A stretch of DNA of 64,000 nucleotides from Dendrolimus kikuchii (GCA_019925095.2 CM034398.1:1932001-1996000), one strand, 5' to 3'. Positions 61,501-63,523 are shown, counted from the first letter of the stretch. The notes: a model not told the origin generated them from the letters alone. Program-made: numbers and translations.

Positions 61501-63523
61501 GGTATACGTGTTTGTATACATACATACATACATACATACATAACTTCACGCCAGTTCCCTCGCGGGGTAGGCACGAACAACAGAGTGCCATTTAGGCTTA
61601 TTCTTACACACCTCACTTGCCTCTTTGACATTCATAACTCTTTGTCATGCAAGCTCGTCTGTTCTTAAGGCTCCTGACATCACCTTCTGCTAGTACACGA
61701 TCAATTTGGTCATGGAAGGTGTGTCGTGGCCTTCCACGACTTCTGCATCCATCCACTTTTGCATTGTATATCTGTTTAGTCATTCTTTCATCATGCATTC
61801 TTTCCACATGCCCGAACCACCGGAGCATTCCTTTTCTTACCTTCACCCCGACACTCTCTTTATATACATAAATCTTAACTGCTACGTGAAACTATGTAAA
61901 ACCTAAATATGTCCGTAGATGTTTTGTCTGTTTTCTGCGTTGACAGGTTTTAGCACGTACATGGACTACTCAGTTTCAACCTTGCTAATCAAAGAAAAAA
62001 AAAACAACACACATGGCACTAGATAGGACTATATATAAGTATAGATATAAGGCCAACACTACACATGCACTTCCTCACAACACCAGCATGTAACAGATAC
62101 ACTCTACATTAGTATAAGTTTAGTATTAAAATTAGAATAAATTAATATAATAAGTTATTCTTAAGGTACACCACAACATAAAAATCACTAAATTATTGTC
62201 ACACACACTAACAAAAATAAACAATAAGCGTGTATGGACTCTAAAATTTTTCATAGAAATTAAGTAGTAAAAAAGGGTACGGAACTCGAGTCCGTAGAGA
62301 TAAATAAGAATAAAAAAAAAACCTTGCTAATCGTGTAGCAATAAGTTATAAATTAGACCTACTTATGCAAAACAGAACCAATCCACAAACATGCCAATAT
62401 TGGGTTAAGGACGCAGAAGACTTTCAAAATGCACCTTCTATCGACTCAATAAAAATCATAACAAGAAAATATAATATACAATATTCTAAACGTTTTTTTC
62501 CAAAATATAGACATATTTATTTGTACGCAAAATTTTAATAAAAGCGGCTTTTTCTCAAAACTGTCAGTATGTGGGTTGGATCCATTTTGCATAAGTAGGT
62601 CCAATTATTTCTTCTGATGAGGAAGTTGGGACTGAATCGTTTTGATGTATGTATTTTCATAGAAATTCTGGCAGAGCCCGCCTCAAAGAAGGCTAGTTTG
62701 TTAGCCAGCTCATTATTTAACATTTAATATATAAGTTATTGTATGTGTAGGAGATGATGGGGCTGACATGCCTATGTGCCAAAAGCCCCAAAGAAATAAA
62801 TTTGTATGTGACATTATACTTTATTCTATGAATGACTTTTATCTCTGTGATTGAGACACCGGCCCTTAGGTACATACATACATACATACATAACTTCACG
62901 CCAGTTCCCTTGCGGGGTAGGCACGAACAACAGAGCGCCATTTAGGCCCATTCTTACACACTTCACTTGCCCTTTTGACATTCATAACTCTTGTCATGCA
63001 CACTCGTCTGTTCTTAAGGCTCCTGACATCACCCTCCGCTAGTACACGATCAATTTGATCATGGAAGGTGTGTCGTGGCCTTCCACGACTTCTGCATCCA
63101 TCCACTTTTGCATTGTATATCTGTTTAGTCATTCTTTCATCATGCATTCTTTCCACATGCCCGAACCGCCGGAGCATTCCTTTCCTTACCTTCACCCCGC
63201 CCTTAGGTGCGGCAATTAATACATTTTGTAACGAATAGTTCATTCAAAAACTAAGATATTGTTCAAAACTCTATACTCCATAGGTCAACTAGCGAAGAAG
63301 GCCATAGTGAGTACTCAATTTGTGGAGTGGGCGTCGAGTATGCTGGCTCGAGCTGACCCCGCCACCAGCGAGAACGGGCCCACCGGCGGGAGCGGAAGCG
63401 GAAGCGGGAGCGGATCCCCGCCTTTGAACGGATGCGAGGGCAGCAAGGACTGCGAGAGCCGCGCCCACCACGAGCGCGTCTGGAGGTACAAGAGGAACAG
63501 GAGTCTCCGGAGGGAGGCCAAAG
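16438..63523 (+). CDS. raptor: raptor, TORC1 scaffold subunit (19 coding exons, 3' end outside window)
   Basis: Raptor presents substrates to the TOR kinase within TORC1 and links the complex to Rag GTPases on the lysosome. The join is 16438-16620, 19324-19426, 19930-20051, 26664-26783, 29252-29398, 30629-30867, 32554-32736, 35741-35949, 37051-37292, 38752-38826, 41121-41201, 42451-42597, 43784-43946, 45743-45821, 47840-47979, 49222-49334, 58667-58793, 60434-60529, 63284-63523. All phases agree, for about 936 codons. Order: acidic N-terminus (DDWELPLSY), RNC caspase-like domain with [12 protein letters not shown] and [12 protein letters not shown] repeats ([53 protein letters not shown]), then a Ser-rich linker and [14 protein letters not shown]. 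The C-terminal WD40 propeller (family total about 1300-1400 residues) is off the right edge. About 10 residues expected between exons 11 and 12 were not found. Confidence 0.93.
17103..17258 (-). repeat. LINE-B 3' end, minus, with 11-bp target duplication
   Basis: Family B is the 3' end of a non-LTR retrotransposon: the ORF ends ..CPARELA, stop, then GTTATG and a tail of ATGT repeats. Here only the last 135 bp is present. GTTAAATATTT flanks it at 17103-17113 and 17248-17258. Confidence 0.85.
18112..18350 (-). pseudogene. LINE ORF2 C-terminal remnant, second family
   Basis: The minus strand encodes [35 protein letters not shown].., then a stop, matching the RW.DD..KVAG..W...A.D...WR.L.EAYVQQ ending of many insect LINE polyproteins. 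The remaining 3' sequence runs left to an AT-rich tail near 18112. Raptor intron 1. Confidence 0.75.
19030..19109. repeat. 80-nt hairpin, 27-bp stem with one G-T wobble
   Basis: 19030-19056 (starts CATATGAGGGGTGTAG) pairs with 19083-19109 (starts AGGTTTTGAAACTACA) over all 27 positions with a single G-T pair and a 26-nt loop. It is either a tiny MITE or an intronic small-RNA hairpin. Confidence 0.85.
19128..19288 (+). repeat. GT microsatellite
   Basis: About 160 bp of GT dinucleotides with regular GGGT interruptions, ending 35 nt before raptor exon 2. Open frames on both strands here are artefacts. Confidence 0.95.
19324..19426 (+). CDS. raptor: raptor exon 2
   Basis: The acceptor TTTTATAG is followed by the highly conserved [19 protein letters not shown] and CARLECWI blocks of the RNC domain. 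The donor is G|GTAAGG, phase 1. A GT microsatellite ends about 35 nt upstream of the acceptor. Confidence 0.95.
19930..20051 (+). CDS. raptor: raptor exon 3
   Basis: The acceptor CATCACCAG completes the Asp codon. The exon encodes [28 protein letters not shown] and DE, then GTAAGT. Phase 0 end. It lies within the RNC domain. Confidence 0.95.
20120..20470 (+). repeat. repeat N, uninterrupted copy
   Basis: TCACAGATTTCGCCAAGGCT, GTCAAATACATGGTAGT and TATTAGCATTCTGCACTC are shared with 23205-23698, where a small Helitron interrupts it. Confidence 0.75.
20687..20910 (+). repeat. CA microsatellite, compound
   Basis: About 220 bp of (CA)n with CACCCA and CGCGCA variants. Cys/Val-rich minus-strand frames here are not genes. 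Confidence 0.95.
20966..21220 (+). mobile_element. MITE family J, about 255 bp
   Basis: Best preserved J copy: GTTCCATTAGGGACTCACAA at the left and, inverted, GTTCCATTAGTAGCTCACAA at the right. Centre includes ATGATGACGTCATTAGTGAC. Confidence 0.8.
21290..21600 (+). repeat. family A copy, near full length
   Basis: From CGCGCAGGAACGGAGAAAG to CAATAAAAAAATAAAAA. One of the fullest copies. Confidence 0.9.
21776..22078 (+). repeat. repeat D, longest copy
   Basis: Shares TTATTCTTGCATAAATGTAG and AATACATGATTCGGTACAT with copies at 7895 and 41224. Origin not recognised. Confidence 0.55.
22085..22206 (-). repeat. LINE-B 3' end, minus
   Basis: Six TACA/CATA tail repeats, then AACTTCACGCCAGTTCCCTT through to CTTTTTTGACATTCATA. 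Only about 120 bp of the element. Confidence 0.8.
22640..23035 (+). repeat. repeat L, longest copy
   Basis: CAACACCAGCATGTAACAG to GGAACTCGAGTCCGTAGAGA is repeated at 61990-62305, and its left part in reverse at 42150-42350. Ends in an A-rich region. Class unknown. Confidence 0.65.
23205..23698 (+). repeat. repeat N, interrupted by a small Helitron
   Basis: Matches 20120-20470, but split after TATACTA by the element at 23429-23624. Homology resumes with TAAGTGTACGAAATT. Confidence 0.75.
23429..23624 (-). mobile_element. non-autonomous Helitron, 196 bp
   Basis: On the minus strand it starts TCTTAATATATATAAATTAC and ends with a GC-rich hairpin region and CAGCTAG, flanked by host A and T with no duplication. 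The uninterrupted host sequence is present at 20120-20470. Confidence 0.85.
23700..24649 (-). mobile_element. Helitron H1 with internal 9-bp minisatellite
   Basis: Minus orientation: TCCCTATTAATATTATAAAT at the 5' end (24649 leftwards). The 3' end has the palindrome CCGCGGCGCAGCCGCGG followed by CTCTAG (ending 23700), flanked by A and T. No long ORF, so non-autonomous. Confidence 0.88.
23910..24285 (+). repeat. minisatellite, 9-bp unit GTGGACCCA
   Basis: About 40 units of GTGGACCCA and variants (GTGGACCAA) inside H1. It produces false (GPL)n and (VDP)n frames. Confidence 0.95.
25383..25735 (-). repeat. LINE-B 3' end with coding remnant
   Basis: The minus frame reads [50 protein letters not shown].. 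to CPARELA and stop. The [14 protein letters not shown] pattern is the C-terminal end of many LINE polyproteins. Confidence 0.88.
26259..26640 (+). repeat. LINE-B 3' end, sense, just before raptor exon 4
   Basis: A 356-bp insert flanked by a 13-bp duplication TTTTAGCTATATT (26259-26271 and 26628-26640). The frame ends CPARELA, stop, then ATGT repeats. The right duplication ends 23 nt before exon 4. Confidence 0.9.
26664..26783 (+). CDS. raptor: raptor exon 4 (RNC, caspase-like His block)
   Basis: 40 codons after [48 protein letters not shown], then GTAAGT. The NGHG motif corresponds to the caspase-like histidine region of raptor. A sense LINE-B insertion ends 23 nt upstream of the acceptor. 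Confidence 0.95.
26878..27150 (+). repeat. family A copy
   Basis: From GTGCAGGAACGGAGAAAG to GGGCCGTTTGCCTATAAAAA. Raptor intron 4. Confidence 0.88.
27150..27860. other. raptor intron 4 segment with repeat K
   Basis: 27150-27670 shows no recognised element apart from a C-run near 27455. 27670-27800 is repeat K in plus orientation (GATCGCTTTTTAGCGATAAG, tail TTATCTATCTA). Confidence 0.55.
27855..28480 (-). mobile_element. Helitron-like copy carrying repeat C (empty-site reference)
   Basis: Left part CTAGCTGCGCCCCGCAG and GGATAATTCACACTATAT, right part CAGCCTATGTGTTATTCTG and GTAGTTTTTGCGTGAAAG, both shared with the element at 59323-60394. Repeat C (28000-28366) sits between. Confidence 0.7.
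28000..28366 (+). repeat. repeat C (retroelement 3' end)
   Basis: Contains TATTGTCTTGGTCTTATTGA, TTCTTGCCGCCTCTTCCCC and ends GTTCTCCAGTGGAACTTA..CTTGAATTTGAAT. The reverse copy is at 43463-43700. Fragments at 36045-36090 and 57345-57400. Confidence 0.65.
28627..29041 (-). repeat. LINE-B 3' end, minus
   Basis: Flanked by AGGTTATAA (28627-28635 and 29033-29041). The minus frame is broken (a deletion between VRKG and MHDER). It reads [20 protein letters not shown] upstream, extending further 5' than most copies. Confidence 0.9.
29069..29242 (+). repeat. LINE-B 3' end, sense, in exon 5 polypyrimidine tract
   Basis: About 154 bp of LINE 3' end between two copies of TAATTTCGGT (29069-29078 and 29233-29242). 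The right copy is followed by CTTCGGCAG and exon 5. Confidence 0.9.
29252..29398 (+). CDS. raptor: raptor exon 5 (RNC, YDCSNAG block)
   Basis: 49 codons: [41 protein letters not shown], then GTAATA. The Cys in YDCSNAG aligns with the second member of the caspase-like dyad described for raptor proteins. The acceptor CTTCGGCAG has a LINE-B insertion immediately upstream. Confidence 0.95.
29488..29803 (+). repeat. family A copy, near full length
   Basis: CCGTGCAGGAACGGAGAAAG to CTCCTGCAATAAAAAAATAA. Raptor intron 5. Confidence 0.9.
29937..30511 (-). mobile_element. Helitron family G, minus, left end truncated
   Basis: The right end in reverse reads TCTAATATATAAAATCCTCG. It includes two diverged CCAGCG(C/T)CATCTAC blocks and the AGATGTTGGCCGATTCTCAG block also seen at 34395-34755 and 46345-46917. 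Confidence 0.75.
30629..30867 (+). CDS. raptor: raptor exon 6
   Basis: The frame gives [27 protein letters not shown] and HDLIDK, all typical of raptor. The start is placed after CAATCAG because phase 0 is kept and [10 protein letters not shown] follows EYE plausibly. That acceptor has a modest pyrimidine tract and is the least certain boundary here. The donor is AA|GTCAGT, phase 2. Confidence 0.87.
30954..31193 (+). repeat. tRNA-derived SINE 1, full copy
   Basis: The tRNA-like head has a box-A-like GGTTGAACGGGCTAAG and box B GGGTTCGATTCC. The body runs through GGTGTCTGGGATCGGCCCC, with an ATT-repeat tail to 31193. Raptor intron 6. Confidence 0.88.
31205..31735 (-). mobile_element. MITE family J interrupted by MITE E
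   Basis: Left part GTTCCACATTAGCGACC..GTGGGCGTTGACCACAGAGC, right part TCCACTTAAGTTTATGATTG..GAGGAACG. Family E (31389-31588) and some further sequence lie between. Confidence 0.7.
31389..31588 (+). mobile_element. MITE family E, 200 bp
   Basis: Inverted termini TAATAAAACTACGTTTTAAC and their complement, about 30 bp each, with TA at both ends. Internal palindrome GTGATCACGGCCAC..GTGGCCG. Relatives at 38404-38455 (termini only) and 57105-57726. Confidence 0.85.
31903..32095 (+). repeat. tRNA-derived SINE 2, 5'-truncated
   Basis: GTGCTAACAACGGTGAAGGA to CCGATCCCAGCAGTGGGAC and an AT-rich tail. Lacks the tRNA head. Confidence 0.8.
32096..33240. other. raptor introns 6 and 7 parts without recognised elements
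   Basis: Excluding exon 7, both sides are AT-rich. 33120-33160 resembles a family-A fragment (GCAAATAGGCAGTAGGCCC). Confidence 0.45.
32554..32736 (+). CDS. raptor: raptor exon 7
   Basis: Begins G ATC CCG GGC after GTGTATAG. Encodes [55 protein letters not shown], then AG|GTGGGT, phase 2. Near-identical in order to animal raptor. Confidence 0.95.
33241..33482 (+). repeat. family A copy, 5'-truncated
   Basis: AGCCAGGTGGTAGGGCATT to CCTGCAATAAAAAATAAAA. Raptor intron 7. Confidence 0.88.
33490..34394. other. raptor intron 7 stretch, nothing recognised
   Basis: AT-rich with no coding frame or known repeat. Two short related motifs (ATACACTCTATATAGCATTA at 33870; TTATATAGAGTGTACGC at 34213) are inverted relative to each other. 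Confidence 0.4.
34395..34755 (-). mobile_element. Helitron family G fragment, minus
   Basis: GAGCTGACCCTGACCCGGCA, GGTTGGTGGTAGAAG, AGATGTTGGCCGATTCTTAG and the terminal ACGAGAATTTTATATATATT. Confidence 0.7.
34756..35137 (+). repeat. LINE-B 3' end, sense
   Basis: Frame [20 protein letters not shown] through [17 protein letters not shown] to YPARELA and stop. Flanked by TATGTTTAAT (34756-34765 and 35128-35137). About 40 nt deleted near NVKWRSV. Confidence 0.9.
35349..35662 (-). repeat. family A copy, full length
   Basis: T-rich tail side at left, CTGCACGGATG at right. It ends about 80 nt before raptor exon 8. Confidence 0.9.
35741..35949 (+). CDS. raptor: raptor exon 8
   Basis: After TGGTTTCAG the frame reads [51 protein letters not shown], then G|GTGAGT, phase 1. 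This is the start of the HEAT region. GC-rich relative to the flanking introns. Confidence 0.94.
36100..36556 (+). repeat. family A copy split by a nested LINE-B insertion
   Basis: Family A runs from TGCAGGAACGGAGAAAGAAT to TGCTGAACTTAT (36391), and resumes at 36523 with TGCTGAACTTAT then GCAATAAATAAATAAA. Confidence 0.92.
36392..36522 (-). repeat. LINE-B 3' end nested in family A
   Basis: 131 bp of LINE 3' end (ACATACATAACTTCACGCC..) inserted with a 12-bp duplication TGCTGAACTTAT at 36380-36391 and 36523-36534. Confidence 0.92.
36600..36998 (+). repeat. candidate polyA-tailed retroposed sequence before exon 9
   Basis: About 400 bp ending AACAATAAAAAAAAAAAA at 36998, 50 nt before raptor exon 9. 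AATAAA plus a run of A suggests the 3' end of a retroposed transcript. Source not recognised. Confidence 0.4.
37051..37292 (+). CDS. raptor: raptor exon 9 (HEAT)
   Basis: After [67 protein letters not shown], then GTCAGT, phase 0. Very GC-rich (third positions nearly all G or C), in contrast with neighbouring exons. Confidence 0.94.
37323..37543 (+). repeat. Helitron-like remnant with 14-base G run
   Basis: GAACGCGCCAATCTCGGGAA..CGATAGCCCATTTATCGAGG..CACGCGGATGAAGTCGCG..AGCTAG. The reverse relative is at 50040-50275. G run at 37489-37502. Confidence 0.6.
37555..37790 (-). repeat. repeat K, longest copy
   Basis: Tail AGATAGATAACACTTTATTG, then GGCAAAACAACAGGCGGCCT and AATCTGGCCATGTACGTGG. 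A LINE-B insertion follows directly. Confidence 0.7.
37790..38219 (-). repeat. LINE-B 3' end with longest coding remnant
   Basis: The minus frame [20 protein letters not shown].. continues to [14 protein letters not shown]. Flanked by ATAAATATAATCTTA (37790-37804 and 38205-38219), a 15-bp target duplication. Confidence 0.9.
38220..38397 (+). mobile_element. Helitron-like fragment (3' end)
   Basis: AT-rich start, ATTTGGCATGGCAACCTTC, then CGGCACGCGAAGCGGGCGGG and terminal CAGCTAG followed by T, as in Helitron 3' ends. Confidence 0.6.
38404..38455. mobile_element. MITE family E, termini-only derivative (52 bp)
   Basis: TAATAAAACTACGTTTTAAA directly facing its complement, with about 10 bp between them. 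The right flank TGTATACAAGT is shared with the copy at 31389. Confidence 0.8.
38499..38731 (+). repeat. LINE-B 3' end, sense, just before raptor exon 10
   Basis: 205-bp insert flanked by TATTGTTCATCAAC (38499-38512 and 38718-38731). The frame ends YPARELA, stop, then ATGT repeats. Confidence 0.92.
38752..38826 (+). CDS. raptor: raptor exon 10
   Basis: 25 codons: [25 protein letters not shown], between TCTTTCAG and GTGAGT. GHKYFL is a raptor HEAT signature. A sense LINE-B insertion ends 20 nt upstream of the acceptor. Confidence 0.93.
39315..39553 (-). repeat. family A copy, 5'-truncated
   Basis: T-rich start, CTGGAGTTCAGCAGACAGG to CCTACTACCACCTGGC. Raptor intron 10. Confidence 0.88.
39560..39912. 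other. raptor intron 10 stretch, nothing recognised
   Basis: AT-rich, with an A run near 39714-39728. No repeat or frame identified. Confidence 0.4.
39913..40237 (+). mobile_element. Helitron family G, 325 bp
   Basis: Starts TCTATCTACATGTATAAAAT after A, ends CGTCTGCCGGGGCCGCTAG before T. One copy of the 119-bp unit that is tandemly repeated at 40421-40896. Confidence 0.8.
40421..40913 (+). mobile_element. Helitron family G 3' part with 119-bp tandem repeats
   Basis: GGTGATTTTG recurs at 40421, 40540, 40659 and 40778, an exact 119-bp period. Each unit includes CCCGGATGGTTTAGATTCAC and GGTAGGTGGCGCTG. The element ends CTAG at 40910-40913 before T. Confidence 0.88.
41037..41086 (+). repeat. 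family A 5' fragment before exon 11
   Basis: CCGTGCAGGAACAGAGAAAG to GCGTTGGGGTGGC, ending about 35 nt before exon 11. Confidence 0.75.
41121..41201 (+). CDS. raptor: raptor exon 11
   Basis: 27 codons: [27 protein letters not shown], between ATTTTCAG and GTAATT. It matches the EHRTMTAFILAVIV..TGQEACLQ block of animal raptor. Confidence 0.92.
41224..41330 (+). repeat. repeat D fragment
   Basis: TTGTTCTTGCATAAATGTAG and TACATGGTTCTCAGTACAT. Confidence 0.55.
41334..41535 (+). repeat. tRNA-derived SINE 2
   Basis: Begins inside box B (AGTTCGATCCTGGCCGG) and runs to ACTGTCCGTTCCCCCT, where a Helitron fragment starts. Confidence 0.8.
41535..41740 (+). mobile_element. small Helitron, plus orientation
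   Basis: ATATAAATTACGTGTCACAT to ACGTCTGCCGGGACAGCTAG then T. Same family as 23429-23624, with the first bases lost. Confidence 0.8.
41741..41850. repeat. AT-rich microsatellite
   Basis: TATATACATATATATA units followed by a pure AT run. Raptor intron 11. Such runs are prone to assembly collapse. Confidence 0.95.
41851..42450 (+). other. raptor: raptor intron 11, distal part
   Basis: Holds repeat O at 41880-41965 (GTATTAGAATAAAAGAGACG, also at 49755-49840), unassigned sequence to 42150, and repeat L in reverse at 42150-42350. The missing 10-codon raptor piece was searched for by eye in 41202-42450 and not found. Confidence 0.6.
42451..42597 (+). CDS. raptor: raptor exon 12
   Basis: 49 codons: [49 protein letters not shown], between CCAAGCAG and GTATTT. 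It continues the family's QLND..LRQWVAICLGR block, but about 10 preceding family residues (GNLIAICLEQ in mammals) are absent from exons 11 and 12 and could not be found in the intron. Confidence 0.9.
42598..43337. other. raptor intron 12, first part
   Basis: AT-rich. Starts with a Helitron-like scrap (CAGCCGACCCGGCAAACATC). 43203-43275 carries homology block M. Nothing else recognised. Confidence 0.45.
43203..43275 (+). repeat. short homology block M (copy 2)
   Basis: GCAGTCATTTGAGGTTTGCA and CTCATTATGAGACAGGAGC match 2046-2115. Confidence 0.5.
43338..43746 (+). repeat. family A copy interrupted by repeat C
   Basis: Family A at 43338-43462 (CTGTGCAGGAACGGAGTAAG..) and 43706-43746 (GGCTATGGTAACCGCTTTCC..). 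Repeat C in reverse occupies 43463-43700. Confidence 0.8.
43784..43946 (+). CDS. raptor: raptor exon 13
   Basis: After [58 protein letters not shown], then G|GTATGT, phase 1. Matches EVRCAAVFALGTFVGNSAERTDH of animal raptor. Strongly GC-rich, so several reverse-strand frames look open. Confidence 0.92.
44025..44145 (-). repeat. repeat K-like, diverged
   Basis: AGCTCTTTTTATTGTTCATC, GAGAACAATAGGCGGCGATA and GCAAGCAACCTGG resemble repeat K. Confidence 0.5.
44166..44942 (+). repeat. large TCAC/CACA satellite, about 780 bp
   Basis: ACTCACTCACTCACACGCAC-type higher-order units of about 32-40 bp, with ATGCACAC and ACGCACAC variants alternating, repeated about 20 times. It gives His/Thr/Ser frames up to 280 codons that are not genes. 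Raptor intron 13. Confidence 0.95.
44943..45286. other. raptor intron 13 stretch, nothing recognised
   Basis: AT-rich and non-coding, between the satellite and a MITE. Confidence 0.4.
45287..45412. mobile_element. 126-bp MITE with perfect 24-bp inverted ends and TTA duplication
   Basis: 45287-45310 (GGCTGGTGTGCATAGACATT..) equals the reverse complement of 45389-45412. TTA flanks both sides (45284-45286, 45413-45415), as for PIF/Harbinger-type elements. Confidence 0.88.
45743..45821 (+). CDS. raptor: raptor exon 14
   Basis: After [34 protein letters not shown], then AG|GTAACT, phase 2. Equivalent to the ALSHLVVQYESNF block. A LINE-B fragment begins about 30 nt after the donor. Confidence 0.9.
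45843..46019 (+). repeat. LINE-B 3' end, sense, just after raptor exon 14
   Basis: GAAGGTGATGTCAGGAGCC to GTTATGTATGTATGTA, flanked by CTGAGTTT (45843-45850 and 46012-46019). Confidence 0.87.
46345..46917 (+). mobile_element. Helitron family G, 573 bp, both ends present
   Basis: Starts TCTAATATATAAAATTCTCG after A and ends CGTCTGTCGGGGCCGCTAG before T. Internal CCGAAACGGCTTGACCGATT and two diverged 119-bp units. No ORF. Confidence 0.88.
46918..47628. other. raptor intron 14 stretch with a short tandem repeat
   Basis: Mostly unassigned. 47200-47285 holds degenerate repeats of CGAGCATTGCCGAACTCGG (about 20-40 bp period). Confidence 0.5.
47629..47811 (+). repeat. LINE-B 3' end, sense, just before raptor exon 15
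   Basis: 157-bp insert flanked by TACTACTAGCCTG (47629-47641 and 47799-47811). Exon 15 begins 28 nt later. Confidence 0.92.
47840..47979 (+). CDS. raptor: raptor exon 15 (Ser-rich linker)
   Basis: After TCGTCCAG, phase fits AG|A. Reads [40 protein letters not shown], then G|GTGAGT, phase 1. Low family conservation, as expected for the linker, but it bridges exons 14 and 16 exactly in frame. Shorter than the corresponding mammalian segment, so an extra exon cannot be excluded. Confidence 0.8.
48000..48615. other. raptor intron 15 stretch, nothing recognised
   Basis: AT-rich with an 8-base G run near 48396 and no coding frame. 48015-48060 resembles a retroelement tail (TTTTTATTGCAAACTACATG). 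Confidence 0.4.
48616..49023 (+). repeat. LINE-B 3' end, sense, long
   Basis: Encodes [20 protein letters not shown].. then [18 protein letters not shown] sequence with a small deletion. Flanked by ATACATATTTT (48616-48626 and 49013-49023). Confidence 0.9.
49222..49334 (+). CDS. raptor: raptor exon 16
   Basis: After [46 protein letters not shown], then GTAAGT, phase 0. Matches FNSVYTQIWRVLLHLAADPYPEVSDVA.. of animal raptor, the last HEAT-like helices. Confidence 0.92.
50665..51130 (+). repeat. duplicated segment P, copy 1, with family A insert
   Basis: 50665-50854 is about 95% identical by eye to 51553-51737. It reads [17 protein letters not shown], a TAA stop, then [20 protein letters not shown]. 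Family A (minus) follows at 50855-51130. Confidence 0.8.
51553..51914 (+). pseudogene. duplicated segment P, copy 2, coding-like remnant of unknown protein
   Basis: An open frame gives [40 protein letters not shown] and [20 protein letters not shown], then runs into a shortened family A copy (51738-51914) at the same point as copy 1. The protein is not recognised. It could be a retropseudogene or transposon fragment captured with family A and then duplicated. Confidence 0.55.
53403..54253 (+). mobile_element. Helitron H2 with internal 9-bp minisatellite, plus orientation
   Basis: Starts TCCCTATTAATATTATAAAT after A(53402). Ends with the CCGCGGCGCAGCCGCGG palindrome and CTCTAG before T(54254). 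Minisatellite of GGTCCACTG units at 53640-54045. Confidence 0.9.
54343..54412 (+). mobile_element. MITE family J fragment
   Basis: GGCGTTCCATTAGTAGCTCA through GTTGCCGTTCCACTA, one terminus only. Confidence 0.6.
54480..54580 (-). repeat. 3' end of the R2/R4-type LINE
   Basis: Left of the stop codon, the element's 3' side runs through a GC-rich stretch ending near GACGTC and then into A/T-rich sequence (ATAAAAAATAAATA on the plus strand). The exact 3' junction could not be set. Confidence 0.5.
54581..57076 (-). CDS. LINE reverse transcriptase with restriction-like endonuclease (R2/R4/Dong type), 5'-truncated
   Basis: An uninterrupted 831-codon frame on the minus strand in raptor intron 16. 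Reverse transcriptase motifs run in order: [54 protein letters not shown], and the catalytic YMDDLKLFA with its Asp pair. After a thumb region comes a zinc-binding block [18 protein letters not shown], then [20 protein letters not shown], which fits the PD..D core of restriction-like endonucleases in R2-clade LINEs. The N-terminus begins mid-protein next to a MITE, so zinc-finger/Myb-type DNA-binding parts and a real start codon are missing: a 5'-truncated copy, antisense to raptor. The absence of stops suggests recent insertion. Clade (R4/Dong versus R2) is inferred. Confidence 0.88.
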   Translation of the reverse strand: MFTGFKVHRTERFCLNRRFQIDQKGVYRGWGRPDEQGNDGQPPNADDITAFWRGIWSLPVSHTEGNWKSAVEQRCQRIPEMDPVVIEPSDVGYAIGSAHNWKSPGLDGLHNFWIKWFKVSHPCLATQFQEALSTCNIPTFMTTGVTYLLYKSGSTTEPKNYRPITCLPTIYKLLTSILRSKLLKHLVDNKLLAYTQNGCRPGSRGTKELLLIDMTINQQARRNRKNLCTAWVDYKKAYDSVPHTWLMRVLELYKIDVTLRTFLGACMGQWVTRLCMPGGGSLPISDGLIKVERGIFQGDSLSPLWFCLALNPLSYLLEDSKLGFHLRRGSEAISHLLYMDDLKLFASKKHDLLELLNLTKTFSSSIGMEFGVDKCAVMYVQRGRIINSNGLELSEGMCFKTLSEDETYKYLGISQSLGIVDEDMKQLVTVRFFSRLKKVLNCLLSGGNKIRAFNSWVMPSLAYSFGILRWTQTELDALDRRVRCILTTYRMHHPRSSVMRLYIPRKCGGRGFLNAKDLHNREVYNLREYFLKTDESMHRDMVSVDKGFTPLSLAKENWLRPTVLSTSERMDIWKSKELHGRFYRALYGPDIDLPASVNWLRFGDLFGETEGFVCAIMDEVIKTNNYRKYILKDGTLDVCRACHRPGESIRHVTSCCSRLANSEYLHRHNLVARIIHQQLALRYGLIANEVPYYKYAPEPVLENGHITLYWDRSIITDRTIVANKPDIVIIDRSARRTILVDISIPHDCNLVKAETDKLTKYLDLAHEITAMWHMDSTIIVPIVVSVNGLIAKSLDRHLERLSLGKWVKGQMQKAVLLSTARIVRKFLSLEP
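57105..57726 (-). mobile_element. MITE/transposon family E, long copy (about 620 bp)
   Basis: Termini TTATAAAACTACGTTTTAAG and, at the right, GTTAAAACGTAGTTTTATTA. The left 150 bp matches E1 in reverse (CCACTTTTCAGTGGCCGTGA). The middle contains repeat C-like GAAGCGGCGCAAGAAACTC. Confidence 0.7.
57730..58603 (-). mobile_element. Helitron H4, 3' end lost
   Basis: The 5' terminus in reverse is TCCCTATTAATATAATAAAT at 58603. The body shares TTATATCGCAAACTAT, CAGCCAAATCGGTCCAGTAG and CTCGGCATCGAAAATATA with H1-H3. In place of the GGACCCAGT array is a CAAAAAGGA-type A-rich tract. Contains an AT microsatellite at 58421-58506. Confidence 0.75.
58667..58793 (+). CDS. raptor: raptor exon 17 (linker)
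   Basis: After [50 protein letters not shown], then G|GTAATA, phase 1. Ser/Pro-rich, as in the region before the WD40 domain. In-frame with both neighbours across a 9.3 kb intron. Confidence 0.82.
58905..59208 (-). repeat. family A copy
   Basis: TTTTATTGCAGGAGATCAGC to CGTTCCTGCACGGATAAA. Raptor intron 17. Confidence 0.9.
59323..60394 (-). mobile_element. outer Helitron-like element interrupted by Helitron H3
   Basis: Left CTAGCTGCGCCCGCGGTTTT..TTATAGCCTA, right TGTGTTATTCTGATGTG..CGTTTATAGTATTTATAGGA. The same element without H3 is seen around 28370-28400. Confidence 0.75.
59409..60254 (-). mobile_element. Helitron H3 with internal 9-bp minisatellite
   Basis: Minus orientation: TCCCTATTAATATTATAAAT at 60254, CTAG at 59409 with the same GC palindrome as H1. 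Flanked by A and T with no duplication. Array of GTGGACCCA units at 59625-59880. Confidence 0.9.
60434..60529 (+). CDS. raptor: raptor exon 18 (linker)
   Basis: After [38 protein letters not shown], then A|GTATGT, phase 1. A second donor, C|GTGAGT after 60487, is also phase 1 and would shorten the exon by 42 nt. Confidence 0.78.
60530..61512. other. raptor intron 18, first part
   Basis: 60590-60960 looks like diverged Helitron debris (CCCGCGGGTTCGTCC; CCATCGAAATCGGCCCATTA). 60960-61512 is unassigned and has no coding frame. Confidence 0.45.
61513..61862 (-). repeat. LINE-B 3' end, minus
   Basis: Five tail repeats, then the full C-terminal coding remnant in reverse ([20 protein letters not shown]..). 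A one-base change shifts the frame near [11 protein letters not shown]. Confidence 0.88.
61990..62305 (+). repeat. repeat L copy
   Basis: CACTTCCTCACAACACCAGC to GGAACTCGAGTCCGTAGAGA, nearly identical to 22795-23030. Confidence 0.65.
62306..62861. other. raptor intron 18 stretch, nothing recognised
   Basis: AT-rich, no convincing coding frame or repeat identified. Confidence 0.4.
62862..63208 (-). repeat. LINE-B 3' end, minus
   Basis: Flanked by GCCCTTAGGT (62862-62871 and 63199-63208). Coding remnant [20 protein letters not shown].. to YPARELA in reverse. Confidence 0.92.
63284..63523 (+). CDS. raptor: raptor exon 19 (linker, last in window)
   Basis: After [28 protein letters not shown], a GSGSGSGSG run, then [19 protein letters not shown], and G|GTGGGT, phase 1. 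FVEWASSML and [13 protein letters not shown] match FCDWSARYF and WRFLRNSRVRRQA just before the raptor WD40 propeller, which continues outside the window. Confidence 0.88.
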